A stretch of DNA of 13,787 bases from assembly GCA_023416175.1 (NCBI GenBank), contig JAEZIE010000064.1:1-13787 (forward strand), given 5' to 3'. Origin of the DNA: Bacillota bacterium. Its GTDB lineage: Bacteria; Bacillota; Clostridia; Christensenellales; CAG-138. The position numbers were made by a program, and so were the translations under genes. The notes beneath the pieces were generated by a model, which did not search any database, was not told the DNA's origin, and worked only from the letters and a program-made list of their open reading frames with translations. This document shows, one piece after another, positions 6,998 to 12,901 of this stretch (the first letter of the stretch is position 1; each line of letters opens with the position of its first letter).

Positions 6998-7025
6998 TTG
7001 TAAAATGAAATTGTTCATTCATAAA
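6998..7025 (+). promoter_or_regulatory. candidate ftsZ promoter with palindromic spacer
   Basis: TTGTAA (6998-7003) and CATAAA (7020-7025) each match sigma-A -35 and -10 consensus at four of six positions and are 16 bases apart. The spacer is exactly an inverted repeat, AATGAA-ATTG-TTCATT (7004-7019), an operator-like arrangement in the 109-base ftsA-ftsZ gap. TAAAAT at 7001-7006 is an alternative -10 without a convincing -35. This would allow ftsZ to be transcribed separately from ftsA. Confidence 0.4.
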
Positions 7026-7075
7026 AACGAACTATCCTGGGCTCATTCAACCGGCCTTACAAAGGGGGAAGCGGA

Positions 7076-8272
7076 ATGTTGGAAATGGATTTTGAAAGCG
7101 GCCAATTTGCACAGCTAAAGGTTGTGGGCGTCGGCGGGGCGGGCAACAATGCCGTCAACCGCATGATACAATACGGCCTGCGCGGCGTGGAGTTTATCGC
7201 CGTGAATACGGACAAGCAGGCGCTGTATCTCTCACGCGCCAACCAGAAAATACAGATCGGAGAGAAGCTTACAAAAGGCCTTGGCGCGGGTGCCGATCCC
7301 GATATCGGGCGCAAGGCTGCCGAAGAAAGCCGCGATCAAATCACCGAGGCGCTAAAGGGCGCGGATCTTGTGTTTATTACCGCAGGTATGGGCGGTGGAA
7401 CCGGTACGGGCGCTGCGCCCGTCGTGGCTGAATGCGCCAAACAAATGGGCATACTGACGGTGGGCGTTGTCACCAAGCCATTTAAGTTCGAAGGCAAGGT
7501 GCGTATGCGAAACGCCGAAACCGGCATCCAGATGCTAAAACCCGCCGTGGATACGCTCATCACCATCCCAAACGACAGGCTTCTGGATGTTGTAAAAACC
7601 TCAAGCCTTGTGGATGCGCTCCGCGTTGCGGATGATGTGCTGCGTCAGGGCATACAGGGCATCAGCGATCTCATTGCCGTGCCCAGTATGATCAACCTGG
7701 ACTTTGCGGATGTGCGCTCCATTATGAAAGAAAAGGGAATGGCCCACATGGGCATCGGCACGGCCTCCGGCGACAAACGCGCTGTAGAAGCCGCACGCCA
7801 GGCGGTAGAAAGCCCGCTCTTGGAGACCACAATCAATGGTGCGAAGGGCGTGCTGATGAACATCACCGGCGGCACGGATCTCGGCCTGTTCGAAGTCAAC
7901 GAAGCGGCGGAGCTCATCCAGGCCACCGCCGACCCGGACGCCAACATCATATGGGGCGCGGGGATCGACGAGGAGATGGGCGACAGCCTCAGGATTACCG
8001 TCATTGCCACAGGCTTTGAAACGGTATCGGATATGGAGCAGCTGCAGCCGCCGCGCCAGCGCATGACTGTACGCGATATGCGCGAGCCGCTTAGTTCCGT
8101 TGTGGCAAAGGAGCCGCAAGTGCCCTGGCAGCCGCCGCGCCAGCCAGTGGTACCCGCGCCGCGCCGGATGGAAGAGCAGCAGGAAGAACCGCCCCGCACC
8201 TATGTTCCGCGCGATAAACACAGCAACCTTGACGTACCCAGCTTTTTACGGAACCGCGACAACGACCATTGA
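7076..8272 (+). CDS. ftsZ: cell division GTPase FtsZ
   Basis: Tubulin homologue that polymerises into the cytokinetic Z-ring. The 398-residue product shows the N-terminal nucleotide site VVGVGGAGNNAVNRM (16-30), the tubulin signature GGGTGTG (106-112), the T7 synergy loop NLDFADV (207-213) with Asp209 and Asp212 for GTP hydrolysis, the domain linkage MNITGGTDLGLFEVNEAA, a disordered Pro/Gln/Arg linker (about 322-382), and the conserved C-terminal peptide LDVPSFLRNR (385-394) that docks FtsA, SepF and similar partners. AAAGGGGGAA before the ATG at 7076 is a good ribosome site, and MLEMDF matches B. subtilis MLEFE. All catalytic elements look intact. The linker carries a 17-base duplication and one TYVPR motif that resembles repeats in DivIB. 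Confidence 0.99.
   Translation: MLEMDFESGQFAQLKVVGVGGAGNNAVNRMIQYGLRGVEFIAVNTDKQALYLSRANQKIQIGEKLTKGLGAGADPDIGRKAAEESRDQITEALKGADLVFITAGMGGGTGTGAAPVVAECAKQMGILTVGVVTKPFKFEGKVRMRNAETGIQMLKPAVDTLITIPNDRLLDVVKTSSLVDALRVADDVLRQGIQGISDLIAVPSMINLDFADVRSIMKEKGMAHMGIGTASGDKRAVEAARQAVESPLLETTINGAKGVLMNITGGTDLGLFEVNEAAELIQATADPDANIIWGAGIDEEMGDSLRITVIATGFETVSDMEQLQPPRQRMTVRDMREPLSSVVAKEPQVPWQPPRQPVVPAPRRMEEQQEEPPRTYVPRDKHSNLDVPSFLRNRDNDH
8044..8144 (+). repeat. 17-base direct repeat in the ftsZ linker
   Basis: GCAGCCGCCGCGCCAGC occurs at 8044-8060 and 8128-8144, in the same frame, encoding QPPRQ twice in the disordered C-terminal linker of FtsZ (residues 324-328 and 352-356). It is probably a small internal duplication in a tolerant region. 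Confidence 0.9.
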
Positions 8273-8329
8273 TTTTTTAGTCGTTGCCTATTGAAAAGGG
8301 CCGGTTGATCAAAAAGAATACATTGTCCG

Positions 8330-8362
8330 GGGGAGAAGGCAATTTGCCTGCTCCCCTTTTTT
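8330..8362 (+). terminator. strong intrinsic terminator after ftsZ
   Basis: GGGGAG (8330-8335) pairs with CTCCCC (8351-8356). After one A-G mismatch the stem continues AGGCA/TGCCT around a 3-base ATT loop, and six T's follow (8357-8362). It lies 58 bases after the ftsZ stop and separates the division genes from the spoVA operon. Confidence 0.92.
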
Positions 8363-8488
8363 ATACCTGTTGAACTTTGACTTGTCAGCACGGCAGGGCC
8401 AAAAGAAGAAAGCGCAGGAAGGGCCGCATCAGTTCATATCATAGAAACGCCGCATTCTGTGCATGCTAAGAGCAAAGGAGGTGTACCT

Positions 8489-8680
8489 ATGGCAAAAAAA
8501 AGAATGTGGTTCCTTGTGTTGATACTGCTATTCCTGTTGGCTGCGGTGCTCACAAGCATTTTTATTCTCTCGCGCTCCGGGGAGAACGTATACAGAAACG
8601 CGCAACTGGTACAGGGGCCCAAGGTGGAAGAGCCGGAGGCGCTCGAAGCATATCTTCGATTGGAGGAGACGCTCAAATGA
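8489..8680 (+). CDS. small single-pass membrane protein, first gene of the spoVA operon
   Basis: Start ATG at 8489 is set by AAGGAGGTG upstream with about 6 bases of spacing; an in-frame ATG at 8459 has no such site. The 63-residue product has a positive N-terminus (MAKKR), one hydrophobic segment (about 6-28) and an acidic C-terminal tail predicted to be helical (EEPEALEAYLRLEETLK). I do not recognise a family. The topology suggests N-in with the tail outside, or a cleaved signal, although no clear signal-peptidase site is visible. Its stop overlaps the start of the next small ORF (ATGA), and spoVAC follows, so joint expression in the forespore is the natural inference. It is not SpoVAA or SpoVAB, which are larger. 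Confidence 0.8.
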   Translation: MAKKRMWFLVLILLFLLAAVLTSIFILSRSGENVYRNAQLVQGPKVEEPEALEAYLRLEETLK

Positions 8681-8808
8681 GAAAATATGCGGCGTTCCCC
8701 GTGCCGGATATCCATGGGAATGCAGGCTCGATGGGGCCTGGTGAGCGGGAGCAGCGTTATCATCCTTATGTGGAACCGGTTCGACAGCGGGGGCCCGGCT
8801 GCTCATAA
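8677..8808 (+). CDS. small soluble ORF overlapping the spoVA leader gene (43 aa)
   Basis: The ATG overlaps the preceding stop (ATGA, 8677-8680) and is preceded by GGAGGAG (8662-8668) with 8 bases of spacing, so it has both coupling and its own ribosome site. The product (MRKYAAFPVPDIHGNAGSMG at the start) is hydrophilic, rich in Pro, Gly and Arg, probably disordered, and ends in GPGCS with a single Cys. No family recognised. It ends 27 bases before spoVAC. A frameshifted tail of the preceding ORF is possible but less likely given the ribosome site. Confidence 0.6.
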   Translation: MRKYAAFPVPDIHGNAGSMGPGEREQRYHPYVEPVRQRGPGCS

Positions 8809-8835
8809 GCCGGAAAACAAATAAGGAGGAACTGT

Positions 8836-9285
8836 TTGATCGTGCAGAACGACAAAAAAGCGCAAGCGTATCAGGCCATGGTAAAGGATCGCGCGCCAAA
8901 GAGCAAGACCTTTACCATGTGCCTGAAAGCATTTTTAGTAGGCGGTATCATTTGCTGCATCGGCCAGCTCATCCACGATACGGGGGAGCGCTGGTTTCAG
9001 CTAAACGAAGAGGACGTAGCCATCTATACCGCTATTGTGTTGGTGTTTTTGGGGTCATTTTTAACGGGGTTGGGCGTGTACGACAAAATCGGCGCGTTTG
9101 CGGGAGCCGGTTCTGTCGTGCCTATTACGGGCTTTGCCAATTCCATTGTTGCCCCGGCAATGGAGCACAAAACCGAAGGATACGTGATGGGCGTTGGCGC
9201 AAAGCTCTTTAGCCTTGCGGGCCCGGTACTGGTATACGGCATTTCAAGCTCGATTTTGGTCGGGCTGCTTTCTTTGCTATTTTAG
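8836..9285 (+). CDS. spoVAC: stage V sporulation protein SpoVAC
   Basis: Integral membrane subunit of the SpoVA channel, which loads dipicolinic acid into the forespore and releases it on germination; SpoVAC of B. subtilis behaves as a mechanosensitive channel. The 149 residues show the family's features: CLKAFLVGGIICCIGQLI (about 29-46), GSFLTGLGVYDKIGAFAGAGSVVPITGFANS, and EGYVMGVGAKLFSLAGPVLVYGI, with several membrane segments. AAGGAGGA (8823-8830) places the start at TTG 8836 with about 6 bases of spacing; GTG 8842 is the in-frame alternative. spoVAD follows after 23 bases. Confidence 0.96.
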   Translation: MIVQNDKKAQAYQAMVKDRAPKSKTFTMCLKAFLVGGIICCIGQLIHDTGERWFQLNEEDVAIYTAIVLVFLGSFLTGLGVYDKIGAFAGAGSVVPITGFANSIVAPAMEHKTEGYVMGVGAKLFSLAGPVLVYGISSSILVGLLSLLF

Positions 9286-9308
9286 TTTAATTATAACCGG
9301 AGGAACGA

Positions 9309-10358
9309 ATGACGGCGTCAAAAAGACGTGGGGAACATACTGTGGCGTTTGAAAAAATGCCCAGGGTTTTAAGCACCGCCAATATCGTGGGAGACGTGGA
9401 AGGCAAGGGCCCCTTGGGACCTGCGTTTGACATGATACTAACCGACGATACATGGGGGGAAGCCAGCTGGGAAAAGGCGGAATGCAAAATGTTTGAGCAG
9501 GTCGTCCGCCTGGCGTTGACCAAAGTGAACTGGGACACCAAGAAGCTCAACTGTCTTTTGGGGGGCGATCTGTTAAACCAGATCATCACCGCCAACTATG
9601 CGGCGCGGCAACTCGGCATTCCCTTTTTGGGCCTGTACGGCGCATGCTCCACGATGGCGGAATCGATGCTGGTGGGCAGCATGCTCATAGACGGCGGCTT
9701 TGCGGATCATGTGGCCTGCGCGGCCTCCAGCCATTTTTCCACGGCGGAGCGGCAGTACCGCTATCCGCTGGAAATGGGTACTACCAGCCCGCCCACCGCG
9801 CAACGGACCGTGACGGGTGCGGGCGCAGTAATATTAAGCGCTGAGCCAATATTGGAAGCGCAGAAGGGCCCCGCGGTATTTCGCAATATCCACGTTGAAA
9901 GCGGGACCATCGGTACGGTCATCGATATGGGCATTACGGACGCCGCCAACATGGGCGCGGCCATGGCGCCGGCAGCGTGCTCGACCATCCTGACGCACCT
10001 TGCCGATATGGGACGTCCTGCAACGTATTACGACGCCATCGTAACCGGCGATTTGGGCAGCTTTGGTTCGGAAATGCTGCATGAACTGTGCATGGATGAG
10101 GGCGTGGATATCGCAGGCAGGCACCTTGACTGCGGGAACCTTGTGTTCGATGCGCAGCAGCAGAATGTCAATTGCGGCGGAAGCGGCTGCGGATGTTCTG
10201 CCGTTGTATTAAGCGCGCACCTTTTGCATCATTTGGAGAAAGGCACGTGGAAACGCATACTGTTTTTGGCGACGGGCGCGTTGATGAGCCCGGACGCCAC
10301 CATGCAGGGGGAGAGCATCCCGGGCATTGCGCACGCTGTCGTGCTGGAGAGGGACTAA
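9309..10358 (+). CDS. spoVAD: stage V sporulation protein SpoVAD
   Basis: Soluble thiolase-fold subunit on the inner-membrane surface of the SpoVA channel; in Bacillus it binds dipicolinic acid. At 349 residues it is close to usual length. Recognisable blocks: GPLGPAFD (35-41), LLGGDLLNQI (83-92), LGLYGACSTMAES (107-119) in the place of the thiolase nucleophile loop, ASSHFSTAERQYRYPLEMG (139-157), MGAAMAPAA (215-223), and NCGGSGCGCSAVVL (288-301) near the C-terminus. The start has GGAGGAA 3-5 bases upstream; the first dozen residues are poorly conserved in this family, so a slightly later start (GTG at 9342) cannot be excluded. The stop is 2 bases before spoVAE. Confidence 0.97.
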   Translation: MTASKRRGEHTVAFEKMPRVLSTANIVGDVEGKGPLGPAFDMILTDDTWGEASWEKAECKMFEQVVRLALTKVNWDTKKLNCLLGGDLLNQIITANYAARQLGIPFLGLYGACSTMAESMLVGSMLIDGGFADHVACAASSHFSTAERQYRYPLEMGTTSPPTAQRTVTGAGAVILSAEPILEAQKGPAVFRNIHVESGTIGTVIDMGITDAANMGAAMAPAACSTILTHLADMGRPATYYDAIVTGDLGSFGSEMLHELCMDEGVDIAGRHLDCGNLVFDAQQQNVNCGGSGCGCSAVVLSAHLLHHLEKGTWKRILFLATGALMSPDATMQGESIPGIAHAVVLERD

Positions 10359-10360
10359 CC

Positions 10361-10723
10361 ATGTTTTTTGATTATCTGATGGTATTTGTGATTGGCGGTT
10401 TGATCTGCGTCGTCGGACAATTGCTGATTAGTCTAACCCGTATGACGCCAGCGCGGATATTGGTCCTGTTCGTGACGGCGGGCGTATTTCTCACGGCCAT
10501 CGGGGTATACAAGCCGCTCGTTGATCTGGCGGGAGCCGGGGCGACCGTCCCGTTGACCGGATTTGGGTACGCCCTGTGCAAGGGCGCAATCAAAGGGGCG
10601 CAGGAAAACGGCGTGTTAGGCGCGTTCACAGGCGGCATCACGGCCACTGCGGGCGGCGTTGCGGCGGCGATTTTTTTCGGGTACCTTTTTGCGGTAATCT
10701 TTAAGCCAAAGACGAAAAAGTAA
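10361..10723 (+). CDS. spoVAE: stage V sporulation protein SpoVAE (SpoVAEb type)
   Basis: Small membrane subunit of the SpoVA channel. The 120-residue product starts MFFDYLMVFVIGGLICVVGQ, then VTAGVFLTAIGVYKPLVDLAGAGATVPLTGFGYALCKGAI and a C-terminal Gly/Ala-rich membrane segment, ending in a basic tail (KPKTKK). It shares the G-A-G-x-VP-TGF core with SpoVAC, a known relationship within this family. The ATG at 10361 lies 2 bases after the spoVAD stop with GAGAGGGA upstream inside spoVAD. An in-frame extension to 10172 overlaps spoVAD and does not look like protein. The set AC-AD-AE is the minimal arrangement seen in many Clostridia. Confidence 0.95.
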   Translation: MFFDYLMVFVIGGLICVVGQLLISLTRMTPARILVLFVTAGVFLTAIGVYKPLVDLAGAGATVPLTGFGYALCKGAIKGAQENGVLGAFTGGITATAGGVAAAIFFGYLFAVIFKPKTKK

Positions 10724-10742
10724 GGAATTCAAACAGAATGAT

Positions 10743-10776
10743 GGGGCTGTCCCAACCAATGCGGGGCAGCCTCTTG
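10743..10776 (+). terminator. hairpin after spoVAE, probable operon terminator
   Basis: GGGGCTGTCCC (10743-10753) pairs with GGGGCAGCCTC (10763-10773) through 11 positions, two of them G-U, around a 9-base loop, 19 bases after the spoVAE stop. The following tract (TTG) is poor in T, so termination may be incomplete. Confidence 0.6.
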
Positions 10777-10842
10777 TCATGCCTGATGCTTCCGGGGGAC
10801 CTTTCGTCCCAAACCAAAGCCTAGGAAAAGTGAATGGAAGGG

Positions 10843-10869
10843 TCGCCGGAAGGGTCGGCGATGTTTTTT
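10843..10869 (+). terminator. second intrinsic terminator between spoVAE and the GH18 gene
   Basis: TCGCCG (10843-10848) and CGGCGA (10856-10861) form a 6-bp stem with a 7-base loop, followed after two bases by six T's (10864-10869). With the hairpin at 10743 it makes a tandem arrangement that should isolate the GH18 gene from spoVA transcription. Confidence 0.65.
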
Positions 10870-10965
10870 CACAGTGTCCAATGCAGGTAACTCTCTCCGT
10901 TCGTTTCGCATACGCTGGCTATAAGATGTATCGGACTTTGTTCCGCGGGCCGAATTGCACATTGA

Positions 10966-10981
10966 TGATACTTCTGTATCA
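10966..10981 (+). promoter_or_regulatory. inverted repeat in the GH18 gene leader
   Basis: TGATAC-TTCT-GTATCA (10966-10981) is a perfect 6-bp inverted repeat just 5' of the ribosome site of the GH18 gene (AAGGAGG, 10986-10992). It could be an operator, or a leader hairpin affecting translation. The remaining 120 bases back to the terminator hold no promoter I can call with confidence. Confidence 0.35.
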
Positions 10982-10998
10982 ATCGAAGGAGGAGGAGA

Positions 10999-12048
10999 AT
11001 GGGAGAAAGCATCACCGCCTACGTATTGGACAATACGCTGCCGACGGTTTCGGCGAAGGACGCCTGTATACTTACTCATCTCAACATTGCATTTGCACTG
11101 ATTCGGGACAACCGCATTGTATACGATCATTTGAAAAACATGGGGGAGATTGCCAGGCTGCGCATGATAAATCCCCGTTTAAAAATTCTGCTTTCGGTGG
11201 GTGGCTGGGGCGCGGACGGATTTTCCCAGGCGGCGTCGACCCGGGCCGGACGTAAAAGCTTCGCACAAAGCTGCGCCAGGGCGGTATACGAACTGGATTT
11301 GGACGGGATTAATCTCGATTGGGAGTATCCCACCATCAGCGCGGCCGGAATCGCCTCCAGTCCCGCGGACAGAACAAATTTCACGCTGTTGCTGGCGTCG
11401 GTGCGCGCCGCACTCGATGCATGCGAGGGCAATAGGCCGCTGCTGACCATTGCCGCGGGGGCAGGCGGCTTTTATCTTGCCGGAACGCAGATGGGCATCG
11501 CCCAGCAATATCTGGATTATGTGCTGGTGATGACATACGACCTGCGCGGCGGCATTCAAACTTTTACCGGGCACCACACAAACCTGTGTAGCTCCACCGG
11601 CGATCTTTACCTCATCAGCGCCGCAAGCGCCGTGCAGGCTTTTCTGAAGGCGGGCGTTCCACGCCGGAAAATTATAATAGGCGCGGCGTTTTATGCGCGC
11701 AAATGGACGGGCGTGCCCGATCGCAACGGGGGCTTGTATCAGACAGCTTCAAGCGTTGGGGAATATGGGGGCTCCTATAGCGATCTTGTGGAAAACTATA
11801 TCAACAAGAACGGCTATGTCCGGTATTGGGACGAGGAGGCAAAGGCGCCCTGGCTGTTTAACGGCGAGACTTTTTTCAGCTATGACGACGAGTGCTCCAT
11901 TTGCTGCAAATGCGAGTACATACTTTGGCAGGGGTTGGCAGGCATTATGTTTTGGGAATACAGCGGGGACACCAGCGGCGTGCTTATAAAAACGATGCGG
12001 GATTGTTTGAACACATGCCCATCCTGTGTGATGCCACCGGACTCATAA
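10999..12048 (+). CDS. glycoside hydrolase family 18 protein, leaderless and cysteine-rich
   Basis: A TIM-barrel GH18 enzyme, a family that includes chitinases and the spore peptidoglycan N-acetylglucosaminidases SleL/YaaH and YdhD. Visible: the strand-3 motif LLSVGGWG (64-71), the active-site motif DGINLDWEYP (102-111) with catalytic acid Glu109, and MTYD (178-181), then GAAFYARKWTGV and FWEYSGD near the end. In the canonical DxxDxDxE the second Asp is Asn here (Asn105), while Asp107 and Glu109 remain. There is no signal peptide, no LysM and no membrane segment. Eleven Cys residues occur, with a cluster at 299, 302, 303 and 305 and another at 336, 340 and 343. Context next to spoVA suggests a spore role, perhaps a coat-bound hydrolase, but substrate is unknown. 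The start has an excellent ribosome site. Confidence 0.9.
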   Translation: MGESITAYVLDNTLPTVSAKDACILTHLNIAFALIRDNRIVYDHLKNMGEIARLRMINPRLKILLSVGGWGADGFSQAASTRAGRKSFAQSCARAVYELDLDGINLDWEYPTISAAGIASSPADRTNFTLLLASVRAALDACEGNRPLLTIAAGAGGFYLAGTQMGIAQQYLDYVLVMTYDLRGGIQTFTGHHTNLCSSTGDLYLISAASAVQAFLKAGVPRRKIIIGAAFYARKWTGVPDRNGGLYQTASSVGEYGGSYSDLVENYINKNGYVRYWDEEAKAPWLFNGETFFSYDDECSICCKCEYILWQGLAGIMFWEYSGDTSGVLIKTMRDCLNTCPSCVMPPDS

Positions 12049-12077
12049 GCGGTAAGCCGCAAATCAGCCTTAGCTGA
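12049..12077. terminator. two small hairpins between convergent genes
   Basis: GCGG-TAAG-CCGC (12049-12060) and TCAGC-CTTA-GCTGA (12064-12077) lie between the convergent GH18 gene and acetyltransferase gene; the second overlaps the acetyltransferase stop. Stems are short and no T run follows on either strand, so a terminator role is only suggested by position. Confidence 0.25.
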
Positions 12078-12870
12078 ATGCTAGCACGTCCTTTCGCTCT
12101 TTTTCTGCGGCAACGATGTAGGTTGTATATTCCTTGTCCAAATGATACCCCAGCTTTTCCGCCAACGCTACGGAATTAAGATCATGCGCGTCCCAGCTTG
12201 GATAAAGCCCTCTATCGAGGCAGGCCAATATGAGCATCGCGCAGCAGGCAAGCGCAAGCCCTTTGCGCCGGAATGTTGGCTCGGTATCCACCTCAATCTC
12301 AATTCCTTTGTCATATACCGTATAGGAGGCGGCCCCGGAAACGGGGGTGTCTCCATAGCGCGCCATCACACCGATTCCATGCTCTTGAAATGATGCCCAA
12401 GTCGGAAACTGGGAACACAAATCCCGTGACCATGTCTCGGCTTTGGCCTTGTGATAGAGCGTCTCGTCCATCATGGAAAGCACAAAACCAGGCGGCAACG
12501 CGTCGATGTAGCGCTGCAGCCTGTTCCGGTCAAGTATGTTCGGCTCTTTTTTGATGGCGTAGCGAAGTGACCTTTTAAATTTACCCGGATAGGTCTGCTC
12601 AATCAGCTCCGCCCAAGGCTCAGTTTGCGGGATCATCAGAATCAATTTAGAGGGGAACGACGCGGGGATATTTTTTACAAGCGTAATGTCGGGAACGCCC
12701 GCGAAAAAACAGAAATCGCCAATGATGATCTGCGCAGAGGCGGGAGCTTTTGAATCATTCGCCCAGGCTTCCCCCATGTAGCCCTGCAGGCAGGACCAAA
12801 GAAGCGTTTCGTCCCATCCGCCAAACAGAGATGCGATGTTGGGCATAGACTCTTTTGGTACGCGTTCCAT
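12070..12870 (-). CDS. GNAT acetyltransferase, ZmaR-like family
   Basis: Predicted acetyl-CoA-dependent N-acetyltransferase of the PF12746 type, whose named member ZmaR acetylates zwittermicin A; the substrate here is unknown. With the ATG at 12870, set by AAGGAGGG just upstream, it has 266 residues. Family-like blocks: CLQGYMGEAW (27-36), APASAQIIIGDFCFFAGVP (42-60), ASYTVYDKGIEIEVDTEPTF (181-200), the acetyl-CoA loop RRKGLA (201-206), and GLYPSWDAHDLNSVALAEKLGY (221-242). The C-terminal half is the GNAT fold. A longer in-frame start at 12945 would overlap the upstream gene and lacks support. It lies 31 bases after the propeller-like gene on the same strand, so the two are probably co-transcribed. 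Confidence 0.85.
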   Translation of the reverse strand: MERVPKESMPNIASLFGGWDETLLWSCLQGYMGEAWANDSKAPASAQIIIGDFCFFAGVPDITLVKNIPASFPSKLILMIPQTEPWAELIEQTYPGKFKRSLRYAIKKEPNILDRNRLQRYIDALPPGFVLSMMDETLYHKAKAETWSRDLCSQFPTWASFQEHGIGVMARYGDTPVSGAASYTVYDKGIEIEVDTEPTFRRKGLALACCAMLILACLDRGLYPSWDAHDLNSVALAEKLGYHLDKEYTTYIVAAEKERKDVLAFS

Positions 12871-12901
12871 AGGACCCTCCTTGGCGGTAAGAAGGTGATG
12901 C

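Noticed and set aside
7601..8221. 206-codon open frame on the minus strand inside ftsZ
   Set aside because: It is antisense to a fully conserved FtsZ coding region, has no ribosome site, and is explained by the GC-rich codon use of ftsZ. The same applies to the other long antisense frames, for example 121-735 within murD and 3327-3773 within murA.
8363..8488. Forespore sigma-G promoter upstream of the spoVA operon
   Set aside because: Expected on biological grounds, and CATTCTG (8453-8459) and CATATCA (8435-8441) resemble a -10 box, but no matching -35 sits at 17-18 bases, so I do not call it.
10909..10916. CATACGCT as a sigma-E or sigma-K -10 box for the GH18 gene
   Set aside because: The box is close to consensus but no acceptable -35 is at the right distance; a single 8-base match is too weak.
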